Origin: DATGSL01 sp964645585
GTDB lineage: Bacteria; Verrucomicrobiota; Verrucomicrobiia; Opitutales; T3Sed10-336
NCBI GenBank assembly: GCA_964645585.1
Contig: CAZYAN010000043.1
Span: 1 to 34,542 of the forward strand
Reading direction: 5' to 3'
Length of the DNA stretch: 34,542 nucleotides
Shown: positions 7,476-15,103 of the stretch, one piece after another
Layout: every line of letters starts with the position of its first letter
Position numbering within the stretch: position 1 is the stretch's first letter
Translations under genes and position numbers: made by a program
The notes under the pieces: generated by a model
The model's input: only the letters and a program-made list of their open reading frames with translations
Databases searched by the model: none
What the model was told of the DNA's origin: nothing

Positions 7476-8228
7476 GTGACTTCTGAAAAGCAACAAAGGG
7501 AAAAGGTAATTCTCTGCGGGCTTGTTCTTTCAAAATATGGAAAACAGGCACTGGATTTGCTCGGTTTCTCAAATTTTTCCGAGGCATACAACGCTTTCGG
7601 AACAGCCCTCAAAGCAAAGCCGGCGTCGATAAAAAACTATCGCGATGAGCTCGATCCTTATTTTCCAAATGAGCGAGCAGGATGGCACAAACGGCCCCTG
7701 CGAGAACATTGCAAGCAGGTATTGGGCGAGTACGGTGCTGCTTCTCTCGAAGAACTAACGGAACAGATCGGAAGCTTTCTTGATCCAGAATTTGGACTCG
7801 ACCATCTTTCATTCGATACGAGTGCTGAAGAAGAGGGGGAATCCACGTTCGCACGTCGCTTAATAACGGGGAAAGCGGCTGAGGCATTCTTCGAGGCTAA
7901 TTACCGCGCACACGAAGAATTTTCAGGCGGCGAAATTGTGAATACCACTCATTTTGGCTGCGGGTTCGACTTCAGAATCAATCTCCCAAATCGAAACTTT
8001 TTTGCCGTTGAGGTTAAGGGCCTTCGAGAACAAAAGGGACGAATCAATTTGACTTGGAAAGAATACATGCGAGCCCACGAGATGGGCGACCGATATTTTC
8101 TCTATGTGGTGAGTAACTTCCGAGAAGTTCCCAACGCTTCTATTTGGCGAAACCCAATCCGGTCTCAACTGGCATGGGCCAAGCAGGAGCAGGCGGTGAC
8201 CATAACTAACTGGATATCGTCGATTTGA
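7476..8228 (+). CDS. Orphan PD-(D/E)xK nuclease-like protein (DUF3883-type C-terminus)
   Basis: 250 residues from GTG 7476. GTG 7416 in the same frame would add 20 residues, and neither has a clear ribosome binding site. I prefer 7476 because family-like sequence starts at REKVILCGLVLSKYG a few residues later. The N-terminal half (KPASIKNYRDE, FPNERAGWHKRPLREHC) resembles the specificity or helical part of restriction-type proteins. The C-terminal half has a PD-(D/E)xK core: ITGKAAEAFFE at 130-140, Asp165 in GFDFRI, and E179-V-K181 in FFAVEVKG, followed by a strand ending YVVSNF, like DUF3883. Such domains cut DNA in restriction and defence systems. No methyltransferase or helicase partner is adjacent. 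Its base composition is clearly more AT-rich than its neighbours, and it sits beside gene remnants, so horizontal acquisition is likely. Confidence 0.72.
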   Translation: MTSEKQQREKVILCGLVLSKYGKQALDLLGFSNFSEAYNAFGTALKAKPASIKNYRDELDPYFPNERAGWHKRPLREHCKQVLGEYGAASLEELTEQIGSFLDPEFGLDHLSFDTSAEEEGESTFARRLITGKAAEAFFEANYRAHEEFSGGEIVNTTHFGCGFDFRINLPNRNFFAVEVKGLREQKGRINLTWKEYMRAHEMGDRYFLYVVSNFREVPNASIWRNPIRSQLAWAKQEQAVTITNWISSI

Positions 8229-8346
8229 GGAGACCACCCGCTGATTTCGAAATCAAATTGCGCGGATCGAGCCCTGAAAAACGCCAAAAGGAACCATTTG
8301 GTTAATTCTTGCGTCGAATTGGGGTTTTCCTGCACGATGATCGGCC

Positions 8347-9333
8347 ATGAAATTGTTTTGGACTACTCTTCTGCTCATGGGATCGCTGCTCACCGTCCCG
8401 GCCACGGCCGATGAAATCCGTGTCGGATTGATCGGTCTCGACACTTCGCACGTCACCGCCTTCACGCGAATCTTGAACGACAAGGATCATCGCGATCACG
8501 TCCCAGGCGGCCGCGTCGTCGCCGCATGGAAAGGCGGCAGCCCCGATATCGAAGCGAGCTACTCCCGGATCGACCGCTTCACCAATCAGCTCAAGAACGA
8601 TTTCGGCATTCCGATCGTCGACACGATCGAGGAGCTTTGCGAACAAGTGGATGCCGTGATGCTGACGAGCGTCGACGGCCGTCCCCACCTCGAACAGGCC
8701 CGTCCGGTCATCAAGGCCGGTCTGCCGCTCTTCATCGACAAGCCGATCGCCGGCTCCCTCGCCGATGCCATTACCATTTTCCAGCTGGCCGAAGAGGCGG
8801 GCGTTCCGGTTTTTACCGCATCGTCCTATCGCTTCCACCCGGGCATGATCGAATTGGCCAAGCGTGACGTCGGTGAGCTGAAAGGCGCCATTTCCTACGG
8901 TCCTTCCCACAAGGAGCCGCACCACCCTGATCTTTTCTGGTACGGTGTCCACCCGGCCGAAGCACTGTTCACGATTATGGGAACCGGCTGCCAATCCGTC
9001 GTCCGCACCGCGACAGAGGATACCGACGTCGTAACCGGCGTCTGGGAAGGCGGACGGGTCGGCACACTGCGCGGGCTGCGCAACGCGAAGACGCCGAGCC
9101 AAGTGATTGTTTTTGGCACAAAGGGTGTCGAGGCGAACGAGGTTGGCGGAAGCTACGCCGGGCTCGCGCAAGAGATTGTGAAGTTCTTCAAAACCGGGGT
9201 TCCGCCGGTTTCCGCTGAAGAAACCTTGGAGCTGTTTGCCTTCATGGAAGCTGCCGACGAAAGCAAACGCCGCGGGGGAGAACCCGTATCTATCGCGGAA
9301 GTACTCGAAACAAATCGCACTGCATCACGATGA
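8347..9333 (+). CDS. Exported Gfo/Idh/MocA-family oxidoreductase
   Basis: 328 residues. A Sec signal peptide covers 1-21 (ending PATADE). The Rossmann nucleotide-binding strand follows (IRVGLIGLDTSHV at 25-36), with the GxGxxG loop changed to GLIGLDTS. The family EKP motif appears as FIDKP at 129-133, with the conserved lysine kept. SSYRFHPGM at about 159 lies in the region that binds substrate. Family members oxidise or reduce sugars and inositols with NAD(P). Exported versions usually carry a tightly bound cofactor. It overlaps the next oxidoreductase gene by four bases (ATGA), so the two are translationally coupled and probably act on related sugars. A 118-base gap precedes it, with no clear promoter that I can defend. 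Confidence 0.88.
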   Translation: MKLFWTTLLLMGSLLTVPATADEIRVGLIGLDTSHVTAFTRILNDKDHRDHVPGGRVVAAWKGGSPDIEASYSRIDRFTNQLKNDFGIPIVDTIEELCEQVDAVMLTSVDGRPHLEQARPVIKAGLPLFIDKPIAGSLADAITIFQLAEEAGVPVFTASSYRFHPGMIELAKRDVGELKGAISYGPSHKEPHHPDLFWYGVHPAEALFTIMGTGCQSVVRTATEDTDVVTGVWEGGRVGTLRGLRNAKTPSQVIVFGTKGVEANEVGGSYAGLAQEIVKFFKTGVPPVSAEETLELFAFMEAADESKRRGGEPVSIAEVLETNRTASR

Positions 9334-10658
9334 AAAATCCAGCATTCACTCGCCGTCATTTTATCAAACAATCCGCCCTCGCCGGCATTGGCCTCGGGCT
9401 CATGAGCAGCACCGGATCGCTGCGCGGCGATCAGGCTCCGAACCAGCGCATCCGCACCGCCGCGATCGGCGTCAACGCCCGCGGCGCACGCGTGGCGGAC
9501 GCGTTCGCCTCCCTGCCCGGCTCCGAAATCGCCTGCATCTGTGATGTGGATTCGCGGGCGATCGAACGCGCCCGTAAGGTCTGCGCCGACCGGCAGGGAA
9601 AAATGCCGCGGGGCGAAAGGGATTTCCGCCGGGTTCTTGAAGACCCGGAAATCGACGCCGTCATGATCGCTACCCCGGATCACTGGCACGCGCCGATGGC
9701 CATTCTCGCCATTCAGGCCGGAAAACACGTTTACGTCGAAAAGCCGTGCAGCCACAACCCGCGCGAGGGTGAACTGCTTGTCGAAGCGGCTCAGAAGTAC
9801 AACAAGGTCGTGCAAATGGGCAACCAGCGGCGCTCCTGGCCAGGGGTCCGCGAAGCGATCGAGCTCGTGCAAAACGGCGAAATCGGCGAGGTCCACCACT
9901 CCCGCAGCTGGTACGCCAACGCCCGCGCCCCAATCGGTATCGGCAAACAGACCGCCGTCCCGGACTGGCTCGACTACGAGCTCTGGCAAGGCCCCGCGCC
10001 CCGGCGGCCGTTCCAGGACAACATTCTCCATTATCATTGGCACTGGTTCTGGAACTGGGGCACCGGCGAAGCCGGCAACAACGCCATCCACTCCGTCGAC
10101 CTTTCGCGATGGGGACTCAACGTCACCTTCCCGACCCGAGTCACCTCATCGGGCGGCCGGTATTACGCCGATGACGACTGGGAAACGCCCGACACCCAAA
10201 TGATTTGCTGGGAGTTCGAAGGCGGCAAACAGATCACGTGGGAAGGATTCAGCTGCAACCGCCTCGGCGCAATGGGAAGCGGTTTCGGCGTCAGTTTCCA
10301 CGGCGACAACGGCTCGATTGTCATTGAAGGCGCCAACGATTACCGCGTGTACGACAAGGCCGGCAAGGAAGTGCGGCGGGTCTCGGGCGAAGGCCCGCCG
10401 AGCGGAGTGAGCTGGAATCTCCACCGCGAGGCGATCCACGCGGCCGACTTCCTCAATTGCATCCGCAACGGAGGACGGCCGGTCAGCAACATCGAAGAAG
10501 GGCACGCGAGCACGCTCCTGGTTCAGCTTGGCAATATCGCCCAGCGGGCCGGCGGCAAAATCACGTGCGACCCGAAAACCGGCCGGATTCAAAACAACGC
10601 GGAAGCCGTTAGATACTGGTCGCGCGAATATGAACCGGGCTGGGAACCGAAGGTCTGA
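9330..10658 (+). CDS. Tat-exported Gfo/Idh/MocA-family oxidoreductase
   Basis: 442 residues. The N-terminus is a twin-arginine signal (TRRHFIKQSALAGIGLGL at 7-24), so the protein is probably exported folded with its NAD(P) cofactor. The Rossmann strand is at 42-52 (RTAAIGVNARG) and the EKP motif at 137-139 (VYVEKPCSHN). DHWHAPMA precedes it, and W-rich substrate loops (HYHWHWFWNWGTGEAGNNAIH) follow, with conserved GNNAIH-type residues. Length and architecture match the large Planctomycete/Verrucomicrobial group often linked to sugar or polysaccharide breakdown. The ATG overlaps the stop of the preceding oxidoreductase as ATGA. The pair differ in export route (Sec versus Tat), which is unusual for coupled genes. 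The substrate is not known. Confidence 0.9.
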   Translation: MKNPAFTRRHFIKQSALAGIGLGLMSSTGSLRGDQAPNQRIRTAAIGVNARGARVADAFASLPGSEIACICDVDSRAIERARKVCADRQGKMPRGERDFRRVLEDPEIDAVMIATPDHWHAPMAILAIQAGKHVYVEKPCSHNPREGELLVEAAQKYNKVVQMGNQRRSWPGVREAIELVQNGEIGEVHHSRSWYANARAPIGIGKQTAVPDWLDYELWQGPAPRRPFQDNILHYHWHWFWNWGTGEAGNNAIHSVDLSRWGLNVTFPTRVTSSGGRYYADDDWETPDTQMICWEFEGGKQITWEGFSCNRLGAMGSGFGVSFHGDNGSIVIEGANDYRVYDKAGKEVRRVSGEGPPSGVSWNLHREAIHAADFLNCIRNGGRPVSNIEEGHASTLLVQLGNIAQRAGGKITCDPKTGRIQNNAEAVRYWSREYEPGWEPKV

Positions 10659-10967
10659 TCCATTCCCCGCCGCCTGATTCTCACGGCTTTCCGGCAGGAT
10701 AAGGATGAGGCGGCGGCAAGAGCGACTGGCGCCAGCAGCAAAAAGACCAGACGCACCACTGCCGCCGCCTCAAAGCGGAATGTGAAAAATTCGTAAATCC
10801 TTACAATGGGACGTTTCTTCTGAAGCTCCAGCAGAAAAAACGCCAGGGTGCAATTTTCGCGAAGCAGAAAAATCGCCGCTAAACTCGAATGACACGAAGC
10901 GGGGACGCCGGTGTTTGCCGCTTTCCCGCTTGATGCTGGGAATGAGCAGCTGGAAACCGCCGCCGGC
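10659..10967. other. 309-base gap between convergent genes
   Basis: No gene is supported. A possible structure is a 9-base perfect stem (10667-10675 with 10708-10716, CCGCCGCCT/AGGCGGCGG) around a 32-base loop, without a T tract. It could end transcription from either side, but the evidence is weak. A minus-strand stretch resembling a signal peptide (RLVFLLLAPVALAAA) at about 10700-10760 has no start codon with support and runs into the 3' end of the oxidoreductase gene, so I do not call it. Confidence 0.4.
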
Positions 10968-11720
10968 TTAGAGGTGCAGCTCGTAGTGGAGAATGCTGGC
11001 CGCATACAGGGCGGCTGTGTCACAGCGCAAAACAAGCGGCCCCAGCGTCACCGGTTCGAAGCCAGCCGCCTCAGCCGCCGCGTATTCGGCTGCCGTTAAA
11101 TCACCCTCCGGTCCAACGAGCCAAATGGCAGTCCGCGACTGCTCCGGCCCCGGCTTTTCTGTTTCCTCAAGGACGCGACGCAGCGGACGGGCGTTTTCCT
11201 GGAGACTGGCGACCAGCCGAAGATCGAAGTCCCGCGACGTCTGGAGAAAGTCTTCGATCGACTGGACCGGCGCGATCTCCGGCAAGAAGGGATTGCCCGA
11301 CTGCTTCGCCGCCTCAACGGCCGTCGCCACCCATTTTTGGCGTTTCACTTCCTGACGGGCCTCGTCGAGCCGCACTTCGGTTCGTGCCGTGACAAGCGGG
11401 CGGATCGACGCGACGCCGAGCTCCGTCGCCTTGCGGATGATCGCCTCAAAGGTTTTCCCCTTCGGCAGCGCCTGCGCCAGCGCAATGCGCACAGTTGACG
11501 GCGGCCATTTTCGGTGAGTCACGACTCGCAGCCGCGCGCCGCGCCTGTCGGCGTCGAAACATTCGCACACCCATTCATCGCCGCGACCGTTAAACGCCAC
11601 CACTGGATCGCCCGCCCGGGCCCGGTTCACCCGAATGAGATGATGGCTTTCCTCCGGCGTCAGCGTGATTTCAGCATCACTGGCGTCGGCGTGCGGCGCA
11701 TAGCTTCGAAAATCAGCCAT
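10968..11720 (-). CDS. rsmE: 16S rRNA (uracil1498-N3)-methyltransferase RsmE
   Basis: 250 residues, the usual length for RsmE. This SPOUT-class enzyme uses S-adenosylmethionine to methylate N3 of U1498 in 16S rRNA in the small subunit's decoding region. The N-terminal PUA-like domain is seen at about 18-70 (TLTPEESHHLIRVNRARAGD, FNGRGDEW). The SPOUT domain follows, with ALPKGKTFEAIIRKATELGV at 86-105, TARTEVR, and the knot motifs VGPEGDLTAAEYAAAEAAGF and TLGPLVLRCDTAALYA at the end. The last motif is usually LRTETA, and here it is LRCDTA, a mild variation. ATG 11720 opens directly into the family sequence. An intrinsic terminator of the upstream amidase gene lies 59 bases ahead, so rsmE probably has its own promoter. 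Confidence 0.95.
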   Translation of the reverse strand: MADFRSYAPHADASDAEITLTPEESHHLIRVNRARAGDPVVAFNGRGDEWVCECFDADRRGARLRVVTHRKWPPSTVRIALAQALPKGKTFEAIIRKATELGVASIRPLVTARTEVRLDEARQEVKRQKWVATAVEAAKQSGNPFLPEIAPVQSIEDFLQTSRDFDLRLVASLQENARPLRRVLEETEKPGPEQSRTAIWLVGPEGDLTAAEYAAAEAAGFEPVTLGPLVLRCDTAALYAASILHYELHL

Positions 11721-11770
11721 CCTTCAAGTAAAGAAGCAGAAGGGAAACGGGGCAAAAGCAAATCCCGAAC

Positions 11771-11800
11771 AAATAGAAAGGCGCCGCTCGCGCGGCGCCT
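11771..11800 (-). terminator. Intrinsic terminator downstream of the amidase gene
   Basis: A perfect 9-base-pair GC-rich stem (AGGCGCCGC at 11779-11787, GCGGCGCCT at 11792-11800) with a four-base loop. Read on the minus strand it is followed by TTCTATTT (11778-11771). This is where transcription of the peptidoglycan amidase gene should stop, before rsmE. On the plus strand the following bases are TCCCTG, so termination is expected on the minus strand only. Confidence 0.7.
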
Positions 11801-11805
11801 TCCCT

Positions 11806-11819
11806 GCTACAAACTACAA
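11806..11819 (+). repeat. Short 7-base tandem repeat
   Basis: GCTACAA followed by ACTACAA, two 7-base units that differ at one position. Weaker, more diverged 7-base spacing (ACAAACG, then ACTATGA and ACAAACT further on) continues to about 11847. It lies between the amidase terminator and the amidase stop codon. It is listed because the same period appears in longer arrays elsewhere in the window. On its own it would not be convincing. Confidence 0.35.
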
Positions 11820-11915
11820 ACAAACGTACTGAAACTATGAACAAACTCTCGAACGAAAGTCGCTCGGTAATACGTTGAGACGCCACCATCTCAAGAAACG
11901 TTCAAAAAAAGCCGA

Positions 11916-12542
11916 TCAAGGTTCCGCCTTCCCTGGATTCGGCTTCCTTACGGCCTTTTCCGCCATCAGCCTGGCGGCCTGCTTTTGAATCTCCCCTTCC
12001 GCCAGAATCCGGTAAAGACGATCGCCCGGACAGGCTGTCGCCGCGAAATCCCGGTGACAGCGGAGCGTCGAGATTGCAATGCCGTACTTCTGGCTCGCCC
12101 ACGCCAGCAGCCGAGCGAGACTGTCCAGCTGCCGCTCAGTCGGATCCTGCTCGCCGAAGTTTCCCAAAAGGTTGATCTGCAAGTGTCCGGCTGTCTCGTA
12201 GGAAGTGTTGCTCTCTCCTTCCGTCAACGGATCGCGTCCCTCGTAAATGTCGCCCTTTGGTCCGATGATAAAGTGATACGGAATGTCCGCCCACTTGCGG
12301 TCCTCGCCCATCCCCCAGCGCTGGACGTTAGCGAGGTGCTTGGCCGCGTCGGCGTCCGGAGCAAAAAACACCCCGCTGTGGTGGATGGTAAACCGGACCG
12401 GCGTCTGGCTCGCGTAGGGGCGGGCTTCGGCCGCGTTCCAGTCGGCCCGCGGGATGATAACGAGTTCGTCGGGATCGGACGCTCCCGCGATGCCCAGTGA
12501 GGCGGCGAGAATCGCGGCGGCTGCTGCGGGAAAAAATCGCAT
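11916..12542 (-). CDS. Exported N-acetylmuramoyl-L-alanine amidase (PGRP/amidase_2 type)
   Basis: 208 residues from ATG 12542, which starts a signal peptide (MRFFPAAAAAILAASLG, ending AGASD). A longer frame reaching 12656 would put non-signal sequence ahead of it. The zinc site of the T7-lysozyme/PGRP family is complete: His54 (with His55) in FTIHHSG, His163 in CHRDF and Cys171 in TACPGD. The conserved tyrosine is in YHFIIGPKGDIYEGR at 89-103. These enzymes cut the bond between muramic acid and the first L-alanine of the peptidoglycan stem, here in the periplasm, for cell-wall recycling or remodelling. GNFGEQDPTERQ matches the usual GN-E-PT-Q block. It ends 115 bases before its terminator and is probably monocistronic. 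Confidence 0.92.
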   Translation of the reverse strand: MRFFPAAAAAILAASLGIAGASDPDELVIIPRADWNAAEARPYASQTPVRFTIHHSGVFFAPDADAAKHLANVQRWGMGEDRKWADIPYHFIIGPKGDIYEGRDPLTEGESNTSYETAGHLQINLLGNFGEQDPTERQLDSLARLLAWASQKYGIAISTLRCHRDFAATACPGDRLYRILAEGEIQKQAARLMAEKAVRKPNPGKAEP

Positions 12543-12863
12543 AACTCGCCATTGAATCGGGGTCAAAGCCGGCAAGCAAGCCTCCTTCGATAAACTCGAT
12601 GGAACCCACACGAACGATCGGTCGGCTCTTGTCGGCGGCTCGATCAACGGATACACTAACCCTCGCGGCGTCCGGATGCGATCCCCCGGAAGGACCGCTT
12701 CTTCCCGATGATTGCAGCAATCCGATGGTCAACAACCCGCAAAAGAGGAATTGCGCGCGACCGAGGAGGTGCTTCGGGGCCGGACTTGGGTCGGTCAAAA
12801 ACGAGTGACGGCCGAAAACAGTCTTGCCCGACTCACGGTCGCAAGGCTTTGTGGAACGCAGCC
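12543..12863. other. 321-base divergent intergenic region
   Basis: The region separates the minus-strand amidase from the plus-strand phosphatase and should hold both promoters, but I find no -35/-10 pair I would defend. A minus-strand frame from ATG 12798 encodes a protein-like stretch (RAQFLFCGLLTIGLLQSSG, then VRVGSIEFIEGGLLAGFDPD). It then runs out of frame into the amidase gene without its own stop until 12328. It could be a small exported protein whose end has been lost, but overlap with a well-supported gene argues against it. Confidence 0.35.
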
Positions 12864-14150
12864 ATGAAATACAGTACGATCATCGGGATCCTGGCTTTCG
12901 CCTCCACAGCGTTCACAATCGCCACGTGCGCCGACGATGTTTCCGGCATTGAGCCGCCCGTTGGTGTCGTTTCGCACGAGGGAATCGAGCACGGCCGCGT
13001 TTTGTGGATGGGCGATCCCGCGCGGGAAGCGGTGGTTTCCTGGACAACGCGATCCGAAGGCAGCCAGCACCGGGTCCACTACGACACCGAACCGCGCGGC
13101 GGCGACCCGGAATCCTACGCCTTTACGGAAAACAGTTTCAAGGATGGCGCCTACACCTTGGTTGAAGCGGACGCCGAATGGTCGGAGCCGGGTTACTACC
13201 ACCACGTTTACCTTTCCGGCCTGCAGCCGTCGACGACCTACTACCTGATCATGCGAAGCGACGGCAATGTTTCGCGGGAGTTTCATTTTCGGACGGCTCC
13301 GGCCGGTGACGAACCGGTGAAACTTCTCTTTGGAGGCGATTCGCGACTGGGGAAGGTTGAGCCCTACGAGCACAACGACCGGCAGAACATGAACCTGCGG
13401 ATGGCCGATTTTGTCGAGCGGAACCCGGAAATTTTGGCCTTGGTGCACGGCGGCGATTACTGCGTCCGTGCCGAGTGGCGCTACCTCGACGGCTGGCTTT
13501 CCGATCACGAATTGACGACGACGGAAGACGGACGGTTGCTTCCGATCATTCCGGCCCGCGGCAATCACGATCGCCAGATCGGATTCGAGGAAATGTTCGC
13601 CTGGCCGGAGCCGACCAATTATTACTACACCACACGCATCACCGAAGAGATCGCCGTCGTCACCCTGAACACCGAAATCAGCCTGGCCGGCGATCAGCGC
13701 GAGTGGCTCGAAAAGGAACTGGCCCGGCTCCGGGAAGATTTCCGCTGGGTGTTTGTCACCTACCACCGCCCCGCTTATTCCAGTGTGCGGTCGCTCCAGG
13801 ACGGTGCCCTGCGGCGCGACAACTGGGTTCCGCTGTTTGAGCGCTTCAACGTCGATCTCGTTTATGAATCCCATGACCATGCGCTCAAACGCACGCTGCC
13901 GATACGGTCGCACGCGCCTGATTTCGAAAACGGCATCGTCTACATCGGCGACGGCGGCCTCGGCGTGCCCCAGCGCGATCCGGATCCGACCCGCTGGTGG
14001 CTGCAGGAACCCGGCTTCACCCGCCCGGCCCATCACTTTCACTTTTTCGAAATCTCCGATGATTTCGTTCGTGTTCGGGCGATTGGCATGGACGGGAGCA
14101 CGCTCGACAACTTCGTGCTCACGCCGCGGACGACGACGGCTGGCCAATAA
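12864..14150 (+). CDS. Exported purple-acid-phosphatase-like metallophosphoesterase
   Basis: 428 residues from ATG 12864, the first ATG that gives a signal peptide (MKYSTIIGILAFASTAFTIA). In-frame codons further upstream encode basic, non-signal-like sequence. Residues about 35-145 form a fibronectin-III-like domain, as at the front of purple acid phosphatases (HGRVLWMGDP, GLQPSTTYYLIM). The metal-binding metallophosphoesterase motifs then follow in order: GGDS with Asp159, GGDY with Asp198, GNHD at 233-236, TYHRP with His301, and SHDH at 336-339 (usually GHxH). Expected activity is phosphomonoester hydrolysis at a two-metal site in the periplasm or outside the cell, which would supply phosphate. 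It is followed after 5 bases by a membrane protein gene, so they are probably cotranscribed. Confidence 0.9.
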   Translation: MKYSTIIGILAFASTAFTIATCADDVSGIEPPVGVVSHEGIEHGRVLWMGDPAREAVVSWTTRSEGSQHRVHYDTEPRGGDPESYAFTENSFKDGAYTLVEADAEWSEPGYYHHVYLSGLQPSTTYYLIMRSDGNVSREFHFRTAPAGDEPVKLLFGGDSRLGKVEPYEHNDRQNMNLRMADFVERNPEILALVHGGDYCVRAEWRYLDGWLSDHELTTTEDGRLLPIIPARGNHDRQIGFEEMFAWPEPTNYYYTTRITEEIAVVTLNTEISLAGDQREWLEKELARLREDFRWVFVTYHRPAYSSVRSLQDGALRRDNWVPLFERFNVDLVYESHDHALKRTLPIRSHAPDFENGIVYIGDGGLGVPQRDPDPTRWWLQEPGFTRPAHHFHFFEISDDFVRVRAIGMDGSTLDNFVLTPRTTTAGQ

Positions 14151-14155
14151 CAGGC

Positions 14156-15103
14156 ATGCAAGCGGAGGCGATCCACGAACGAAGCGTGCGCGGCGGTGCG
14201 ACCGTGAGCCCTGAAACGATTGCCATTCGGGGCAGCGCGGCGAGCGCGGCTGACTGGCTCCTCCGCGCGTCGCTTTTTCTTTTCGCCCTCGGAACCGCCG
14301 TTGCCCTGATGACCCGGGCCGGCTCGTCGATCGGAGAAATCGCCCTGATGGACTGGGGCGTCTCGCACAGCACGATCTTTCTGGTCGAACGGGTGACAGG
14401 TGCGGCTTTTCTTGTGCTCGCTGCCTCGATGTTCGTCTTCCCGGCCGTGTTTGCCGCTCTGGTGATCGCGGCCGTCACTTTTGCGGAAGCGTATGCCGGC
14501 TACCTCACGGGCGGGCACGCCTTTTATCAGCTCACCCCTTTTGCGGAAGCGCTTCGCTACCTTGCCCCGCTCGCCTTGGTCCCGCTCGTTGTATCGAGAA
14601 AACTCCTGCCGCGAGATTCGTGGCGAAACGGGTCGGCTGCCTGGATCCTGCGCGTCGGTCTCGCCATTGTCTTTTGCGCTCACGGACTCGAAGCACTCGG
14701 CAAAAGCGCCGTATTCATCGACTTGATACTCGGAAGCATGCGCGGCTTTGGCCTGTCGCTGTCGGAATCGGCAGCCAGTCAACTGCTGCTCGTCATCGGC
14801 TGGGTCGACATCGCCGTCGCGATCCTGGTGCTGGTCCGCCCTTCCCGGCCGGTCCTCGCATGGCTCTGTTTCTGGGCGGCCATCACGGCATTCTCGAGAC
14901 CGCTGAGTCTTGGCTGGGGCTCCTATCCCGAAGTTCTCCTGCGCGCCTCGCATATCCTGGCACCGATCGCACTCGGATGCCTGCTCCAGTCGAATTGGCG
15001 AGAAACCGCCGCCAGCCGAAAAGCCGCTTCCGTGGAACCCGCGACCTCCGGCGCCGGCGCCGTTCAGACCAGCAGCTCGGCAGGAAGCTCGACGGCTTCC
15101 TGA
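14156..15103 (+). CDS. Polytopic membrane protein, DoxX-like
   Basis: 315 residues. About eight hydrophobic helices cover residues 33-285 (for example WLLRASLFLFALGTAVALM, FPAVFAALVIAAVTFAEAYA, LLVIGWVDIAVAILVLV). WILRVGLAIVFCAHGLEALG and the four-helix pattern resemble DoxX-type proteins, whose function is poorly known (redox or quinone-linked in some cases). The N-terminal 30 residues are polar and cytoplasmic. The C-terminal 30 residues are Ser/Ala-rich because the last 40 bases overlap the 3' end of the convergent kamA gene. The gene begins 5 bases after the phosphatase stop and is probably expressed with it. No enzymatic motif is visible. Confidence 0.75.
   Translation: MQAEAIHERSVRGGATVSPETIAIRGSAASAADWLLRASLFLFALGTAVALMTRAGSSIGEIALMDWGVSHSTIFLVERVTGAAFLVLAASMFVFPAVFAALVIAAVTFAEAYAGYLTGGHAFYQLTPFAEALRYLAPLALVPLVVSRKLLPRDSWRNGSAAWILRVGLAIVFCAHGLEALGKSAVFIDLILGSMRGFGLSLSESAASQLLLVIGWVDIAVAILVLVRPSRPVLAWLCFWAAITAFSRPLSLGWGSYPEVLLRASHILAPIALGCLLQSNWRETAASRKAASVEPATSGAGAVQTSSSAGSSTAS

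Noticed and set aside
10700..10810. Signal-peptide-like minus-strand stretch after the oxidoreductase pair
   Set aside because: No start codon with support, and the frame continues into the 3' end of a well-supported gene.
12328..12798. 156-residue minus-strand frame overlapping the amidase gene
   Set aside because: Its first part looks protein-like but the second half is the wrong frame of a clear amidase. It was noted in the intergenic entry and not called.
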